Shown piece after piece: positions 1 to 10,222 of a DNA stretch of 64,000 nucleotides (positions are counted from its first letter, which is position 1; every line of letters begins with the position of its first letter). A program made the translations under genes and the position numbers. The notes under the pieces are model-generated. The model searched no databases. It was not told where the DNA came from and saw nothing but the letters and a program-made list of their open reading frames with translations. This stretch comes from Brenneria izadpanahii (GTDB taxonomy: Bacteria > Pseudomonadota > Gammaproteobacteria > Enterobacterales > Enterobacteriaceae), in contig NZ_CP050854.1 in assembly GCF_017569925.1 (NCBI RefSeq), positions 310,001-374,000 on the forward strand, written 5' to 3'.

Positions 1-1
1 A

Positions 2-61
2 ATGCGAGATATTGCCAATGGTGTAGCGTCGGGCAAACTTGAAATGTTTTCAACTCGTTGA
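2..61 (+). CDS. Possible C-terminal tail of a gene entering from the left edge
   Basis: The reading frame starting at base 2 is open from the window edge to a TGA at 59-61 and would encode about 19 residues ending in FSTR. The other two plus-strand frames stop sooner. The piece is too short to name, and it may be chance rather than the end of a real gene. Confidence 0.22.
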   Translation: MRDIANGVASGKLEMFSTR

Positions 62-163
62 TACTTGCCCATCCGGTGAACGGAGCGAGCGGGTTTATCA
101 TGAGGTTTTTCGGCCCACGCGCCGTGCGCCCATTTTAATGACTCAATTACAAAATGACGGATT

Positions 164-817
164 ATGAATCTAAAAACGACCGACCGAGAAACGGCTTCAT
201 CGCCTTTTGAGACCCTGATAGCCGCGATTGAAAACGGCGAGCTATTGCCGGGGGAACGTTTGCAGGAGGCCCGGCTGGCGAAGCAGTTCGGTCTGAGCCG
301 TACCCCGATTCGTGAAGCATTGCATCGTTTGGAAACGCTGGGATTGGTTGAACCCGGCCCGCAGCGTGGTCTGATGATTGCCCAGCTTAGCTATGAGCGG
401 CTGCGTCAGTTATTTGCGGTACGTGAAGGGTTGGAGCGACTGGCTATCGATCTTGCCGTGACCTCGGCGTCTGAGGAAGAGATTGGTTTATTGCAGGACA
501 TGGTTAACGCCGAACGGCAAATTAGCGACAGTAAACGGCTGCACGACCATAATCGATTGTTCCACCGTCAGATTTATCGTTCTACTCACAATCCCTACCT
601 GAATGAAATGCTGGATAACCTGCGCATTCACCTGTCGCTGTTGCGCGGCACCACCTATGAGTTGCCGGAACGGGTTGAGGAAGCGAAAAAAGAGCACCAG
701 TTGATCGTTGAGGCATTGGCGCGGCGCGATCGTGAAGCGGCGCAGGAAGTCGCCTGTCAGCATATCAGAAATGGTTACCGGGCCCGTCTCAGCATTTTGA
801 GCCAGCGGGATTTTTAA
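164..817 (+). CDS. GntR-family transcriptional regulator (FadR/FCD subfamily)
   Basis: A 217-residue DNA-binding regulator. Residues about 15-80 form a winged helix-turn-helix with the GntR signature (LPGERLQEARLAKQFGLSRT, then PIREAL at about 52-57). The remaining about 130 residues are the all-helical FCD effector domain, with Asp/His positions (DHNRLFHRQIY and a later CQHIRNGY) that usually bind a metal and a small carboxylate. The length is normal for the family. The ATG at 164 follows an AT-rich leader without a strong Shine-Dalgarno sequence. The gene lies alone; its ligand and targets cannot be told from the sequence. The first GlrR box for glmZ begins three bases after its stop codon. 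Confidence 0.85.
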   Translation: MNLKTTDRETASSPFETLIAAIENGELLPGERLQEARLAKQFGLSRTPIREALHRLETLGLVEPGPQRGLMIAQLSYERLRQLFAVREGLERLAIDLAVTSASEEEIGLLQDMVNAERQISDSKRLHDHNRLFHRQIYRSTHNPYLNEMLDNLRIHLSLLRGTTYELPERVEEAKKEHQLIVEALARRDREAAQEVACQHIRNGYRARLSILSQRDF

Positions 818-819
818 AT

Positions 820-932
820 TGTCGGTATTTGACGACAGGAACGATACGGTCTGTCTCTATGCGGAGACATCTAACTCTTTGATTAATAATTGGTAAGGCC
901 GGCGTGGCGGAATCTGTCTCTTAATGGCGACG
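820..932 (+). promoter_or_regulatory. Three GlrR (QseF) activator sites upstream of glmZ
   Basis: Three copies of TGTC-N10-GACA occur at 820-837 (exact), 852-869 (exact) and 915-932 (last base G instead of A). This is the known recognition motif of GlrR, the response regulator that activates sigma-54 promoters of the glmY and glmZ small RNAs in Enterobacterales. Their position 130-250 bases upstream of a -24/-12 promoter fits an enhancer array. Confidence 0.85.
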
Positions 933-1013
933 TTTTTTATACGTGACCTTTGGTTTTCCATCCCCTGAGCGCGGATACGTTCGACGTATTTGTCTGATTA
1001 AAATTTTATTTAT

Positions 1014-1026
1014 TATCAATGGATTA
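1014..1026 (+). promoter_or_regulatory. IHF binding site in the glmZ control region
   Basis: The bases match the IHF consensus WATCAA-N4-TTR at every defined position (TATCAA, four bases, TTA). It sits between the GlrR boxes and the sigma-54 promoter, where DNA bending would bring GlrR to the polymerase. Confidence 0.7.
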
Positions 1027-1066
1027 TGATTAATTCAGGGGCGATATAAAATATAGTGGGGCGCAT

Positions 1067-1082
1067 TGGCATAATTTGTGCT
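1067..1082 (+). promoter_or_regulatory. Sigma-54 promoter of glmZ
   Basis: TGGCATAATTTGTGCT has GG at 1068-1069 and GC at 1080-1081, the exact 12-base step of the -24/-12 consensus. Initiation about 12 bases after the GC predicts a transcript starting at 1093-1094, precisely where the conserved GlmZ sequence begins. Confidence 0.88.
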
Positions 1083-1093
1083 TAAATATGCGC

Positions 1094-1304
1094 GTAGATG
1101 CTCATTCCACCTTCTATGTTCGCTTCGGCTTCATAATCCTGGGAATGACGCAGAGCCAATTTGCGGTGCCTATAGTCCAATTCCAGATGAAGGTGTTACA
1201 TCTCCATCGGACTTTCCGGACATAACGTTGAGTGAGGCACCATATCGTTGTCTTACAGACCTGATATTTTTCAACGCTTACCATTATCGGTAAGCGTTTT
1301 TTTT
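1094..1304 (+). ncRNA. glmZ: GlmZ small regulatory RNA
   Basis: GlmZ base-pairs with the glmS mRNA with Hfq and raises glucosamine-6-phosphate synthase; the adaptor RapZ and RNase E process it, and the decoy GlmY protects it. The 5' end (GTAGATGCTCATTCCA at 1094), the block GGAATGACGCAGAGCC near 1140, the glmS-pairing region around 1224-1241 (AACGTTGAGTGAGGCACC) and CATACAGACCTG-like sequence near 1254-1264 match E. coli GlmZ as I recall it. The transcript would be about 210 nt, the usual full length, and ends at a strong terminator. Its place next to hemY is also the E. coli location. A 71-codon open frame through it is not a gene. Confidence 0.93.
1273..1304 (+). terminator. Intrinsic terminator of glmZ
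   Basis: A perfect 10-bp stem, AACGCTTACC (1273-1282) with GGTAAGCGTT (1289-1298), has a 6-base loop and runs into a tract of T residues. It forms the 3' end of GlmZ and may also stop hemY transcripts arriving from the right. Confidence 0.88.
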
Positions 1305-1321
1305 GGGCTTCAGGCAGCCGA

Positions 1322-2539
1322 TCAGGCGTCTTGTTTCGGCGATTCGGCGGGAGATTGCAGCGTGAGCATTAGACCCTCCTGTCGCATTTTTGCCGCTTCA
1401 TCGGGCTGATGGAGGCGGTCAAGAGCGTCGGCGCGCCAGGCGTAGTCATAAGCGTCCGGGCGTTGCTCCAGCGCGGCACGGAAAGCATCGCTGGCTTGCT
1501 GCCATTCGCCGTGCTTCATCAACAACTGGCCTAGCGTGCTGTTCAGCAACGGCGTCGCGCCCTGCTGTTTGATCAACTGGTGCAACGCTTTTTCCAACCG
1601 TTCGGGATCGTCGGACTTAAGGCGCGGCATCAACAGAATCAGGCGTTCGTCATATTGGCGTTTGAGCCCGTCCAGAATGATTTTCTGAGCGGTATCGTGG
1701 TCGTCGCACTCAATAAGATGCTCCGTCATCGCCACTTGCAGGGGAACTTCGTGGCGGACTTTACGGCTCTGATTGCTCCACCATTGTTTCAGCCCTTCAC
1801 TGCCGCCGTCCGCCATCGCCTGATTCATCAGGCCGATATAAGCCTGTTGCTGTAGCTCTTGCAGCTGCGCGTCGTCGTGCACATTGGTTTTGCGCATCGC
1901 GGGAAGAATATCCAACAATGCGCTGTAAGCATTGGTGCGCAGGAACGCCTGCTCCGCAAGACGCAAGACTTCCGGGTGGCGCGGAGCGACTTCCAGCAAG
2001 CGATCGACGCCATGACGGGCGGCGTGATCTTCATGACGAGCCAATTGAATGCGCACCCTGGTAATATCCACCGGCAGTTGATCGGTATCGGCGATTTCCG
2101 CGGCGCGCTCCAGATACTGCTTGGTGCGGAAATCATCGCCGCGCTGCTGCGCCGCTTCCGCCGCCAGCAGATAGTTAACCACCGGCTGATCTGCATGATC
2201 GGCATTGCGGGTCATCAACTTCTCTACTTGACGATAATCGCCTTCCGCCAGTTTGAGCAGCGCCGCCCTGGTCTGTTTTCTGGCCCGGCTGCGTTTGCGG
2301 CCCAGGAACCAGCCGCGGGTGCGGGCGCCGGTACGGAATATCCGGCGAATGACCCACTCAACGGCCAACAGGACCAGGTACAGCAGCACCAGGCTGATGA
2401 CCAGACCGGTCACGCTGGTTTCAATATTGTAGTTGTCCGTTTGAATCAGCACGTATCCCTGATGACCGGCTACCATCGGGCCGATAACCACGCCCGCGAT
2501 CAGGATGAGAAACAGCAGCAAAATTCTCAGCATGTTCAA
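1322..2539 (-). CDS. hemY: HemY, inner-membrane TPR protein of the haem operon
   Basis: A 405-residue protein with two N-terminal membrane segments (about residues 4-24 and 43-64), a basic stretch ([12 protein letters not shown]) and a long helical C-terminal part with tetratricopeptide-like repeats ([16 protein letters not shown] onward). It is the last gene of hemCDXY and overlaps hemX by four bases. HemY of this type is not the protoporphyrinogen oxidase that carries the same name in other bacteria. It is thought to help coordinate haem-pathway enzymes at the membrane, but its biochemical role is unsettled. Confidence 0.93.
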   Translation of the reverse strand: MNMLRILLLFLILIAGVVIGPMVAGHQGYVLIQTDNYNIETSVTGLVISLVLLYLVLLAVEWVIRRIFRTGARTRGWFLGRKRSRARKQTRAALLKLAEGDYRQVEKLMTRNADHADQPVVNYLLAAEAAQQRGDDFRTKQYLERAAEIADTDQLPVDITRVRIQLARHEDHAARHGVDRLLEVAPRHPEVLRLAEQAFLRTNAYSALLDILPAMRKTNVHDDAQLQELQQQAYIGLMNQAMADGGSEGLKQWWSNQSRKVRHEVPLQVAMTEHLIECDDHDTAQKIILDGLKRQYDERLILLMPRLKSDDPERLEKALHQLIKQQGATPLLNSTLGQLLMKHGEWQQASDAFRAALEQRPDAYDYAWRADALDRLHQPDEAAKMRQEGLMLTLQSPAESPKQDA

Positions 2540-3663
2540 CCCTCCTGTTGAATCGCCGGCGTCTGCGCCAGTAGGTTGCGTACCCGCGTCTGCATCAGTT
2601 TTTCCAGTAGCGGTTGGCTTTGCAGTTTGGCCGGCACATCCATTGAAATGGACTGTTGGCTCAACTCGTCCAGCCTGTCCAGAAAGGCCTGGGTGTTTGG
2701 ATCGCTGGTGTCAAAGTAGGCTCTGATCCAGGTGGAGACCGTTTCCAGAGACTGCTTATAGATTTCGTTTTGATGGCGCGGGATGGCCTGGGCCGCCACC
2801 AACAGACGCGAACGGATATTTTCACGCAGATAAATGTCTTGATTCGGCGCCAGCAGCGGCTCCGCAGCGCTATCGCGGCGGCGAATGGTGATGAATTCAG
2901 CCATAAAGTTATGCCAGCTCTTGCTGAGATTTTGCCGCCATTCGCTGAGAGACGCCGAAAGCTCCGTGCTGTTCTCATCCATTGGGGCTTCATCGGTATT
3001 GTTGTCGGCAAGGCGCAGGTTATCCACCTGATCGGTCAACTGGTTAACTTTAAGGATGATGCCGTCGAAGTCGATCTGGCTGACGCCCGACAGCGCGCTG
3101 ATATCGCTGGTGAGAGCCCGGCGAACCTCAATCACGCTCGGATCGTTCATTTCCGCCAGACTGGCGTCCGCGCTTTTCAGCAACGCGCCCGCCGTGGTGA
3201 CGTCCTTATCGCTCCATAACTTCCGGCCCGCCATTTTCACCAGGAAATCCGCCTGTGATAACAGCCAGGTGTTGGTATCGTGCTCGGTCAGAGAGGCCAG
3301 CTTTTTCTGTATGTCGTCAGACTGGAGGGTCAAGGCGTCAAGACGCTGCTGCGTGGCGTCCAGCGCTTTGCTATGCTGCTGCTGCGCGTCCCGCCACTGC
3401 TGCTGTTCCTGTTTGTATTGTTGTTGCAGCGCGCTTAACTGAGACTCCAGGCTCTGGACGGCGGCGGCGTCCTGTTGATTTTGCTGATGAATGTAGTAAT
3501 AGAGACCGCCGCTAAGCGCCAGCGCGATAACGATGGCGATTGCCCCCAGTATCACGCCGCTTTGTTTGGTTGGTTGCGGTTTCCGCTCCTGCTGCTGATG
3601 CGCGGGCGCAACCGGTTCTGCAACCTCTTCAGATGGGGTCGTGGGGGTATTGTGTTCCGTCAT
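2536..3663 (-). CDS. hemX: HemX, membrane protein of the haem operon
   Basis: This 375-residue protein has a short polar N-terminus, one membrane helix at about residues 36-55, and a long periplasmic coiled-coil region rich in Gln ([20 protein letters not shown]). In older work it was called a uroporphyrinogen-III C-methyltransferase, but it lacks the SAM-binding motifs of CysG/CobA, so I do not support that activity. I chose the ATG at 3663 (MTEHNTP), which aligns with the E. coli start; an in-frame ATG 15 bases upstream is possible. It lies between hemD and hemY in one transcription unit. Confidence 0.92.
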   Translation of the reverse strand: MTEHNTPTTPSEEVAEPVAPAHQQQERKPQPTKQSGVILGAIAIVIALALSGGLYYYIHQQNQQDAAAVQSLESQLSALQQQYKQEQQQWRDAQQQHSKALDATQQRLDALTLQSDDIQKKLASLTEHDTNTWLLSQADFLVKMAGRKLWSDKDVTTAGALLKSADASLAEMNDPSVIEVRRALTSDISALSGVSQIDFDGIILKVNQLTDQVDNLRLADNNTDEAPMDENSTELSASLSEWRQNLSKSWHNFMAEFITIRRRDSAAEPLLAPNQDIYLRENIRSRLLVAAQAIPRHQNEIYKQSLETVSTWIRAYFDTSDPNTQAFLDRLDELSQQSISMDVPAKLQSQPLLEKLMQTRVRNLLAQTPAIQQEG

Positions 3664-3686
3664 AATGGTACATCCCATGATCAGGT

Positions 3687-4427
3687 TTATTGTAGTGCGC
3701 GCATGAGCGCATCGTTGTCGGCATTATCGGCTATCCGAATGTTACGCCAGCCGAGTTGGCGAGCCTGGATAGCCAATCGTTCGCTAACCACAATCAACTG
3801 ACAATCCAGTAACCAGGAAGCCCGATAGTAATCAGGCACTAAAGTATAGATCCGTTGTAACATTTCTCCGCTGGTGATCACCAGCCTGTCTATGCCGGCC
3901 TGTTGCCAGTGACGGCTTTGTTCCAACCCGTCGTAGTGAACGGGGCAACGTTGGTAGCATTCACAGTAACTCACTTTTGCTCCGCGTTCTGTGAGCGTGT
4001 CGCCCAGTAATTCCCTGCCGCCGTTACCTCGTAATAATAGTGCGTGTTTACCATTAACATACTGTAATTCTGGTAATTGCAATAAACTTTCGCTGGTTTC
4101 CCGCTCGGAAGGGTAGGCGACATGACGCGCGCTGACTTTATGCAGCGTCAGGGCGGTTGTGCGGCCGATGGCATAGTAGCTCAGATTTTGCGGCCAACCG
4201 GCGCCGCGCCGGGTTAACAGCGGATCCGCGTAGTCTACCGCGTGCCGCGAGAGCGCGAAGAGCAGATCGCCGGGGCGTAAGCGCGCCAGCATCGAGGGCA
4301 ACTGCGCCAGTTCGCCGCCCGGTGAAAATTCGATCAGCGGGCTGTGGTAGGCGCTGTAGCCCAGCTTTCTTAAGCGGGCCACCAGTTGCTCGCCGGCCGG
4401 GGATGGACGGGTAACCAGAATTGTCAT
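3687..4427 (-). CDS. hemD: Uroporphyrinogen-III synthase
   Basis: HemD closes and inverts ring D of hydroxymethylbilane to give uroporphyrinogen III, the branch point to haem, sirohaem and B12. The 246-residue length is usual for the family. The N-terminal [15 protein letters not shown] motif and the later RGNGGRELL and TSGEML segments are typical of the two-domain fold. The start codon overlaps the hemC stop codon (ATGA), indicating translational coupling. Confidence 0.95.
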   Translation of the reverse strand: MTILVTRPSPAGEQLVARLRKLGYSAYHSPLIEFSPGGELAQLPSMLARLRPGDLLFALSRHAVDYADPLLTRRGAGWPQNLSYYAIGRTTALTLHKVSARHVAYPSERETSESLLQLPELQYVNGKHALLLRGNGGRELLGDTLTERGAKVSYCECYQRCPVHYDGLEQSRHWQQAGIDRLVITSGEMLQRIYTLVPDYYRASWLLDCQLIVVSERLAIQARQLGWRNIRIADNADNDALMRALQ

Positions 4428-5365
4428 GATGAGGAAGCGTCCTGATAAACCGTCTGAAGAATTTCTCTGGCGCCCTTCGCCAACAGTTCTTCCGCCAGCA
4501 TAACGCCGATTTGTTCCGCGTCCGAGGCGGAGCCTCTACGCTCCCCGGTAATGATTTTGCCGCCGTCGGGCGAGCCGACCAGCGCGCGCAGCCACAGCGT
4601 GCCGCCTTCCAGCTCGGCGTAGCCGCCGATGGGAACCTGACAGCCGCCTTCAAGGCGAAGGTTCATCGCTCGCTCGGCCAGTACGCGCGTAGCGGTATCG
4701 TCATGGTTCAGCGGCGCGAGAAGCCGGCGGGTGCGTTCGTCGTCCAGCCGGCATTCAATGCCGATTGCGCCTTGCCCCACCGCGGGCAACGACGTTTCCG
4801 GGCTGAGCGGGCTACGGATTCGCTCTTCCAGCCCCAGGCGCTTTAGCCCTGCGACCGCCAGAATAATCGCGTCATATTCGCCGCTATCCAGTTTCGCCAA
4901 CCGGGTTCCCACATTGCCGCGTAAATCACGGATAACGAGGTCGGGGCGCCGGGCCCGCAGCTGGCATTGACGGCGCAGGCTGGAGGTGCCGACGCACCCG
5001 CCCGCCGGCAGTTGAGCCAGGTCGGCGTAATGATTGGAGACAAAAGCGTCGCGCGGATCGTCCCGCTCGCAAATGGTGGCGAGACCGAGGCCGTCAGGAA
5101 ATGCGGCTGGCACGTCTTTCATTGAGTGTACGGCGATATCGGCGCGCCCTTCCAGCAGCGCCAATTCTAATTCTTTGACAAACAATCCCTTGCCGCCGAC
5201 TTTGGCTAACGGCGTATCCAGGATGATATCGCCGCGGGTCACCATCGGTACCAGTTCGACCTGGAGTCCCTGATGGCAAGCGCGCAATAGCTGCTGAACA
5301 TATTGTGCTTGCCACAGGGCCAGCGGGCTCTGTCGGGTGGCAATTCTAAGAATATTGTCTAACAT
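4424..5365 (-). CDS. hemC: Porphobilinogen deaminase (hydroxymethylbilane synthase)
   Basis: HemC joins four porphobilinogen molecules into hydroxymethylbilane on a covalently bound dipyrromethane cofactor. The start [20 protein letters not shown] gives 313 residues, the E. coli length; an upstream in-frame start at 5407 would add 14 unconserved residues. Visible motifs are the SMKDVP substrate-site block, the [13 protein letters not shown] block, and [10 protein letters not shown] with the cofactor-binding Cys. It is the first gene of hemCDXY and is divergent from cyaA. Confidence 0.96.
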   Translation of the reverse strand: MLDNILRIATRQSPLALWQAQYVQQLLRACHQGLQVELVPMVTRGDIILDTPLAKVGGKGLFVKELELALLEGRADIAVHSMKDVPAAFPDGLGLATICERDDPRDAFVSNHYADLAQLPAGGCVGTSSLRRQCQLRARRPDLVIRDLRGNVGTRLAKLDSGEYDAIILAVAGLKRLGLEERIRSPLSPETSLPAVGQGAIGIECRLDDERTRRLLAPLNHDDTATRVLAERAMNLRLEGGCQVPIGGYAELEGGTLWLRALVGSPDGGKIITGERRGSASDAEQIGVMLAEELLAKGAREILQTVYQDASSS

Positions 5366-5581
5366 GCTTGATACCGTTTTTATCATTTTCTTGCGCCATC
5401 GTATCATTGATGGTGCGCTAGTGTCAGGTGACGGACACGGGCGTCTGTCTTTAAGACGGGAAGAAAATGAGGGTGCAAAAAGGCATGTGACAGGCTAAAT
5501 TTATCAGGCGATGATTAAAACCGTAATGAAAGCAAGGTGGATAAGTCTAACTTTCTTTACTTTCTTTACGCTTAATCAGCA

Positions 5582-5603
5582 AGGTGTTAAATTGATCACG
5601 TTT
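5582..5603 (+). promoter_or_regulatory. CRP site in the cyaA promoter
   Basis: The 335-base hemC-cyaA divergent intergenic region (5366-5700) contains TGTTA-N6-TCACG at 5585-5600, the same element that lets CRP-cAMP repress the main cyaA promoter in E. coli. The flanking bases GGTGTTAAATTGATCACG are conserved. I see no other clear element in this stretch. Confidence 0.75.
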
Positions 5604-5700
5604 CCACCAATATCTTGCCCAACATTCTTCTAAATATTACATCTGGCAAGCTGGGGATACGGTTTTTTTTCTAAGCACTGGGATAATCAGGCGAAACGTC

Positions 5701-8256
5701 TTGTACTTCTATATCGAGACTTTGAAGCAAAGACTGGATGCGATCAACCAACTACGGGTCGATCGCGCTCTGGCAGCAATGAAACCTGCTTTTCAGCAGG
5801 TCTACAGTCTTGTGCCGATTTTATTACATTACCATCACCCACTAATGCCGGGCTATGTCGAGGGCAAGGTTCCTCACGGCATTTGCTTTTACGCGCCTGA
5901 TGAAAAACAGCAGCAGTATCTGGATAAAATCGAACTGAGATGGGGGCCGTTTGCCGATTCTCACGATCAGGGCGAAATGCCGATTACCGGCGTCTACTCT
6001 ATGGGCAGCACCTCGTCCATTGGGCAAAGCTGTAGCTCCGATCTGGATATCTGGGTTTGCCATCAATCCTGGTTGGATAACGAAGAGCGTCAGCGGTTGC
6101 AGAAAAAATGCACGCTGCTGGAGGAGTGGGCGGCCGCGCAGGGCGCCGACGTCAGCTTTTTTCTCATGGACGAAAACCGTTTCCGCCACAATGAAAGCGG
6201 CAGTCTGGGCGGCGAAGACTGCGGTTCGACCCAACATATTCTTTTACTGGATGAATTCTACCGTACGGCTGTCCGCATGGCGGGCAAGCGTATTCTGTGG
6301 AATATGGTGCCGGTGGAAGAAGAACCGAATTACGATGAGTATGTCCTGTCGCTGTATGCGCAAGGCGCGCTGGCGCCGAACGAGTGGCTGGATCTGGGCG
6401 GGCTGAGTACGCTTTCCGCCGAAGAGTATTTCGGCGCCAGCCTGTGGCAACTCTATAAAAGTATCGATTCCCCTTACAAAGCCGTATTGAAAACGCTGCT
6501 GCTGGAAGCCTATTCCTGGGAGTATCCCAATACGCATCTGCTGTCCATGGATATCAAAAAGCGGCTGCATAAAGGCGAAATCGTCTCTTTCGGCCTGGAT
6601 CCCTACTGCATGATGCTGGAGCGGGTGACGAATTATCTGACGCAGATAAACGATCCCACCCGCCTGGATCTGGTGCGCCGATGTTTTTATTTAAAAGTCT
6701 GTGAAAAACTCTCAAAGGAACATGCCTGCGTAGGCTGGCGGCGCCAGATTCTACAGCAACTGGTGCAGGAGTGGGGCTGGAGCGCCGAACATCTGGCGAT
6801 GCTGGATAACCGGGCAAACTGGAAAATAGAGCGGGTGCGCGAGGCGCATAACGAATTGCTGGATGCGATGATGCAAACTTATCGTAACCTGATTCGTTTC
6901 GCCCGCCGTAATAATCTGAGCGTAAGCGCCAGCCCGCAGGATATCGGGGTATTAACCCGCAAGCTGTATGCCGCATTTGAAGCGCTGCCGGGCAAGGTGA
7001 CGCTGCTGAATCCGCAGATTTCGCCCGATTTGTCGGAGCCGAATTTAACCTTTATTTTTGTCCCGGCCGGACGAGCCAATCGTTCCGGTTGGTATCTGTA
7101 CAATCAGGCGCCGTCGATGGACTCCATCATCAGCCATCAGCCGCTGGAATATAACCGCTATCTGAACAAGCTGGTGGCCTGGGCCTACTTTAATGGCTTA
7201 CTGACGCCGAAGACGCGTTTGCACATTAAAGGCAGCGAATTGTGCGATATCGCCCGCCTGCAGGCGCTGGTGTCTGACGTCTCAAGCCATTTCCCATTGC
7301 GCCTGCCCGCGCCGACGCCGAAGGCGCTGTATAGCCCGTGCGAGATCCGTCACTTAGCCATTATCGTCAACCTGGAACATGATCCCACCGCGGTCTTCCG
7401 TAATCAGGTGGTGCACTTTGATTTCCGGCAGATGGACGTTTTCAGTTTTGGCCAACAGCAGCAGTGTCTGGTCGGCAGCATTGATTTGCTGTACCGCAAT
7501 TCGTGGAATGAAGTGCGTACGCTGCATTTCAGCGGCGAGCAGGCGGTGCTGGAAGCGCTGAAAACGATTCTGGGCAAGATGCATCAGGATGCGGCGTTGC
7601 CGGAGTCGCTGGAAGTGTTCTGCTACAGCCAGCATTTACGCGGCCTGATCCGCACCCGTGTGCAGCAACTGGTTTCCGAATGCATTGAGTTACGCTTGAC
7701 CAGCACGCGTCAGGAGCCGGGGCGGTTCAAAGCGGTGAAAGTCGCGGGGCAAACCTGGGGGCTGTTCTTCGAACGGTTGAGCGTCTCGGTGCAGAAACTG
7801 GAAAACGCCGTGGAATTCTATGGCGCGATTTCCAATAATAAACTGCAAGGGGTGCCGGTGCAGATTGAATCCAGCCACGTGCATTTGCCTGCGGTGGTGG
7901 ATGGCGTCGCCAGCGAAGGCATCATTCAGTTCTTCTTTGAAGATTTGCCTGAAAACCAAGGGTTTAATATCTATATTCTGGATGAATCCAACCGGGTTGA
8001 AGTGTATCACCACTGCGAGGGCAGCAAAGAGGAACTGGTGCGTGACGTGAGCCGTTTCTACTCGTCGTCGCACGATCGCTTTACCTATGGCTCCAGCTTT
8101 ATCAACTTCAATCTGCCGCAGTTTTATCAAATTGTTCAGTTGGATGACCGAACCCAGGTGATTCCGTTTCGCAGCAGCGCGCTTTCTCATCTCTGTATTA
8201 CCCCCGTCATTGATGATAACGCCAAGAGCATGCAACAACGGTTGCAAATACTCTGA
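5701..8256 (+). CDS. cyaA: Adenylate cyclase, class I
   Basis: CyaA makes cyclic AMP from ATP and is activated through phosphorylated EIIA-Glc. The protein has 851 residues. The catalytic domain is N-terminal, with the nucleotidyltransferase signature [15 protein letters not shown] at about 102-116, whose DxD binds Mg. The C-terminal half (residues about 540-851) is the glucose-regulatory domain with the conserved SPCEIRHLA and [10 protein letters not shown] blocks. The start is TTG, as in E. coli cyaA, where it limits expression. Confidence 0.97.
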   Translation: MYFYIETLKQRLDAINQLRVDRALAAMKPAFQQVYSLVPILLHYHHPLMPGYVEGKVPHGICFYAPDEKQQQYLDKIELRWGPFADSHDQGEMPITGVYSMGSTSSIGQSCSSDLDIWVCHQSWLDNEERQRLQKKCTLLEEWAAAQGADVSFFLMDENRFRHNESGSLGGEDCGSTQHILLLDEFYRTAVRMAGKRILWNMVPVEEEPNYDEYVLSLYAQGALAPNEWLDLGGLSTLSAEEYFGASLWQLYKSIDSPYKAVLKTLLLEAYSWEYPNTHLLSMDIKKRLHKGEIVSFGLDPYCMMLERVTNYLTQINDPTRLDLVRRCFYLKVCEKLSKEHACVGWRRQILQQLVQEWGWSAEHLAMLDNRANWKIERVREAHNELLDAMMQTYRNLIRFARRNNLSVSASPQDIGVLTRKLYAAFEALPGKVTLLNPQISPDLSEPNLTFIFVPAGRANRSGWYLYNQAPSMDSIISHQPLEYNRYLNKLVAWAYFNGLLTPKTRLHIKGSELCDIARLQALVSDVSSHFPLRLPAPTPKALYSPCEIRHLAIIVNLEHDPTAVFRNQVVHFDFRQMDVFSFGQQQQCLVGSIDLLYRNSWNEVRTLHFSGEQAVLEALKTILGKMHQDAALPESLEVFCYSQHLRGLIRTRVQQLVSECIELRLTSTRQEPGRFKAVKVAGQTWGLFFERLSVSVQKLENAVEFYGAISNNKLQGVPVQIESSHVHLPAVVDGVASEGIIQFFFEDLPENQGFNIYILDESNRVEVYHHCEGSKEELVRDVSRFYSSSHDRFTYGSSFINFNLPQFYQIVQLDDRTQVIPFRSSALSHLCITPVIDDNAKSMQQRLQIL

Positions 8257-8348
8257 CGGCGCCTGATGTGAGGGAAAACGCGGCAAAGCATCCCGGCTCT
8301 TCCAAGCGCTAAACACACGGCTCTAGTTGCAAATAACCCGACCTTTCG

Positions 8349-9545
8349 ATGCCTTTAGCAAGGGATTTACTATTGGATATTCAGCAACGCAGCAACCTGA
8401 TACTACTGGCTTTAGGGCAAGGATTAACCGGCAGTATCATTTCACTGATGACGTTATCCTCCACGCTGGTCGGCATTCAGATGGCGCCGATTCCGCTGCT
8501 GACCACCCTGCCGATTACCGCCACCGTCTGCGGCGCGACGCTGATGAGCTATTCCGTCTCCTCGCTGATGGCGAAATACGGCAGAAAAAAAGCCTTTATC
8601 ATCGGCACGATACAGGGCGTTATTGGCGCGCTGCTGGCGGCGGCGGCCATTGCGCTGGATCATTTCCTCCTGTTTGTTTTTTCGACATTCGTGCTGGGCA
8701 TGTCCTGCGCCTTCAACCAATATTACCGTTTTGCCGCCGCCGAGGTTTTTAGTGATAACCATCAGAAAAACAGCGCGATTTCCTGGGTGATCAGCGGCGG
8801 GATCCTGGGCGGTTTTCTCGGCCCCTTTGCGGGCAGCCGATCCGCCGATCTCTGGCCGCAGTATCCGTTTTTCGGCAGTTTTTTGGCGGCGGCGCTGATC
8901 TGTATCGTGACGGCGTTGCTGTTGCTGAGGTTAAAGCTGCCGGAAACCGTCGCGGCGGTCAGGATCGAAAAAGACCAGGAGCCGCTGTCCGCCATTTTGA
9001 AAAGCCGGGCGTTTATCCTCGGCACCGCCAGCTGTACCGCCGGTTTTGTCGTGATGACGCTGTTGATGAATTCCGCGCCGCTGGCGATGCACCAGCACCA
9101 TTTTTCCGTCGGCCATAGCGCGACGGTGCTGCAATGGCACTTTGTCGCCATGTATGCGCCCGCGCTGTTGCTGGCGTTTCTGGCGAAGAGATTGAGCGCC
9201 GGCGCGGTGGTGGCGACGGGCATCATCTGTAACCTGGCCGGCATCGCGCTGGCGGTGAGCGGCCTGACGTTCTGGCACTTCCTCTTTTCTCTTACTTTAT
9301 TCGGCGTTGGCTGGGCCTTCATGTTCAACGGCGGAACCTTTATGCTGAATGCGTTTTCTCATTCGGCGCATAAAGCCAGATTGCAGGGAATTAACTCGCT
9401 GGTTATCAGCCTGCCCAACGCGCTGGCGTCGCTTTCGGCGGGCAGTATGATGGCGTTCACCAGCGGCTGGCCGCTGGTGAACTCGTTGAGCGTAGTGATT
9501 TTACTGGCGACGATATTGATGCCGGCGCTCATCAAACGCCGGTAA
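8349..9545 (+). CDS. MFS transporter, substrate unknown
   Basis: A 398-residue membrane protein with 12 predicted helices. The loop after helix 2 has the MFS pattern (SLMAKYGRKKAFIIG, about residues 71-85). It resembles drug/metabolite-efflux members, but no substrate motif allows a closer call. It lies 92 bases downstream of cyaA on the same strand, with no clear terminator between, and is convergent with cyaY. This gene is not part of the E. coli cyaA-cyaY interval, so it is an insertion relative to that species. Confidence 0.8.
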   Translation: MPLARDLLLDIQQRSNLILLALGQGLTGSIISLMTLSSTLVGIQMAPIPLLTTLPITATVCGATLMSYSVSSLMAKYGRKKAFIIGTIQGVIGALLAAAAIALDHFLLFVFSTFVLGMSCAFNQYYRFAAAEVFSDNHQKNSAISWVISGGILGGFLGPFAGSRSADLWPQYPFFGSFLAAALICIVTALLLLRLKLPETVAAVRIEKDQEPLSAILKSRAFILGTASCTAGFVVMTLLMNSAPLAMHQHHFSVGHSATVLQWHFVAMYAPALLLAFLAKRLSAGAVVATGIICNLAGIALAVSGLTFWHFLFSLTLFGVGWAFMFNGGTFMLNAFSHSAHKARLQGINSLVISLPNALASLSAGSMMAFTSGWPLVNSLSVVILLATILMPALIKRR

Positions 9546-9566
9546 GATCCGGCGCGGCTGCGACGG

Positions 9567-9887
9567 TTAGCTGAAGCGAATGGTTTCCCCGGCCTGCGTG
9601 GAACAGGCTTCGGACAGTAACGCCATAAAATCTTTTCCGCTGCGATCGCACACCCAGCGTTCATCCTGAAAATTAAAATGGTAACCGCCTGCTTTGGTCG
9701 CCAGCCAGATCTGGTGCAGCGGTTCCTGACGGTTAATGACGATTTTACTATGGTTTTCAAAGGTCAGCGTCATCACGCCGCCATTGGTTTCATAATCGAT
9801 ATCGGCATCGCCTGCAAATTGATCCAGGGTTTCTTCCAATCGGAGCATTAATTCGTCGGCCAATTGATGGAACTCGCTGTCGTTCAT
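9567..9887 (-). CDS. cyaY: CyaY, bacterial frataxin
   Basis: CyaY binds iron and modulates IscS-dependent iron-sulfur cluster assembly. It is 106 residues, the same as E. coli. The acidic first helix ([33 protein letters not shown], many Asp/Glu) is the iron and IscS contact surface; the conserved [12 protein letters not shown] strand and a C-terminal helix follow. It reads away from lptM, which is divergent. Confidence 0.95.
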   Translation of the reverse strand: MNDSEFHQLADELMLRLEETLDQFAGDADIDYETNGGVMTLTFENHSKIVINRQEPLHQIWLATKAGGYHFNFQDERWVCDRSGKDFMALLSEACSTQAGETIRFS

Positions 9888-9964
9888 TTTCGATTCCTAT
9901 TGATTTTCATGATCCACCTGCGATTATAGAGAGCATGCATGCATGAATTACAGGTCTTAATGTT

Positions 9965-10132
9965 ATGAAAAAGGTATTTCGCCGGTTTTTTCTGGCGTTA
10001 TCGTTGCTGACGCTGTTCGGCTGCGGCCTCAAAGGTCCGCTTTATTTTCCGCCAGACGGTAAGTCGGCTGCGCCGGCCGCCCAGCAGCAGGATGCGGATC
10101 GCACGCAGCAACAATCGTCCGCGCAGCAGTAA
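9965..10132 (+). CDS. lptM: LptM (YifL), small outer-membrane lipoprotein
   Basis: This 55-residue gene encodes a lipoprotein. The signal sequence ends in a lipobox, LFGC, with the lipidated Cys at residue 20, followed at once by GLKGPLYFPP, the conserved family block. The tail is rich in Gln and Ala and is not conserved. In E. coli this protein stabilises the LptDE lipopolysaccharide translocon and helps LptD disulfide maturation. The setting between cyaY (divergent) and dapF (90 bases downstream) is the conserved one. Confidence 0.93.
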   Translation: MKKVFRRFFLALSLLTLFGCGLKGPLYFPPDGKSAAPAAQQQDADRTQQQSSAQQ

Positions 10133-10222
10133 CTGGCGATGGTGTATCTCTATCTATCATAATTTTATAACAGGTCACGATAGCGTTTTACCGCGTCCGG
10201 TTAAGCCAGCGGAGTCAGGATA

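Noticed and set aside
1078..1293. 71-codon open frame on the plus strand
   Set aside because: It covers the GlmZ small RNA almost exactly and starts upstream of the predicted transcript; the conservation there is explained by the RNA.
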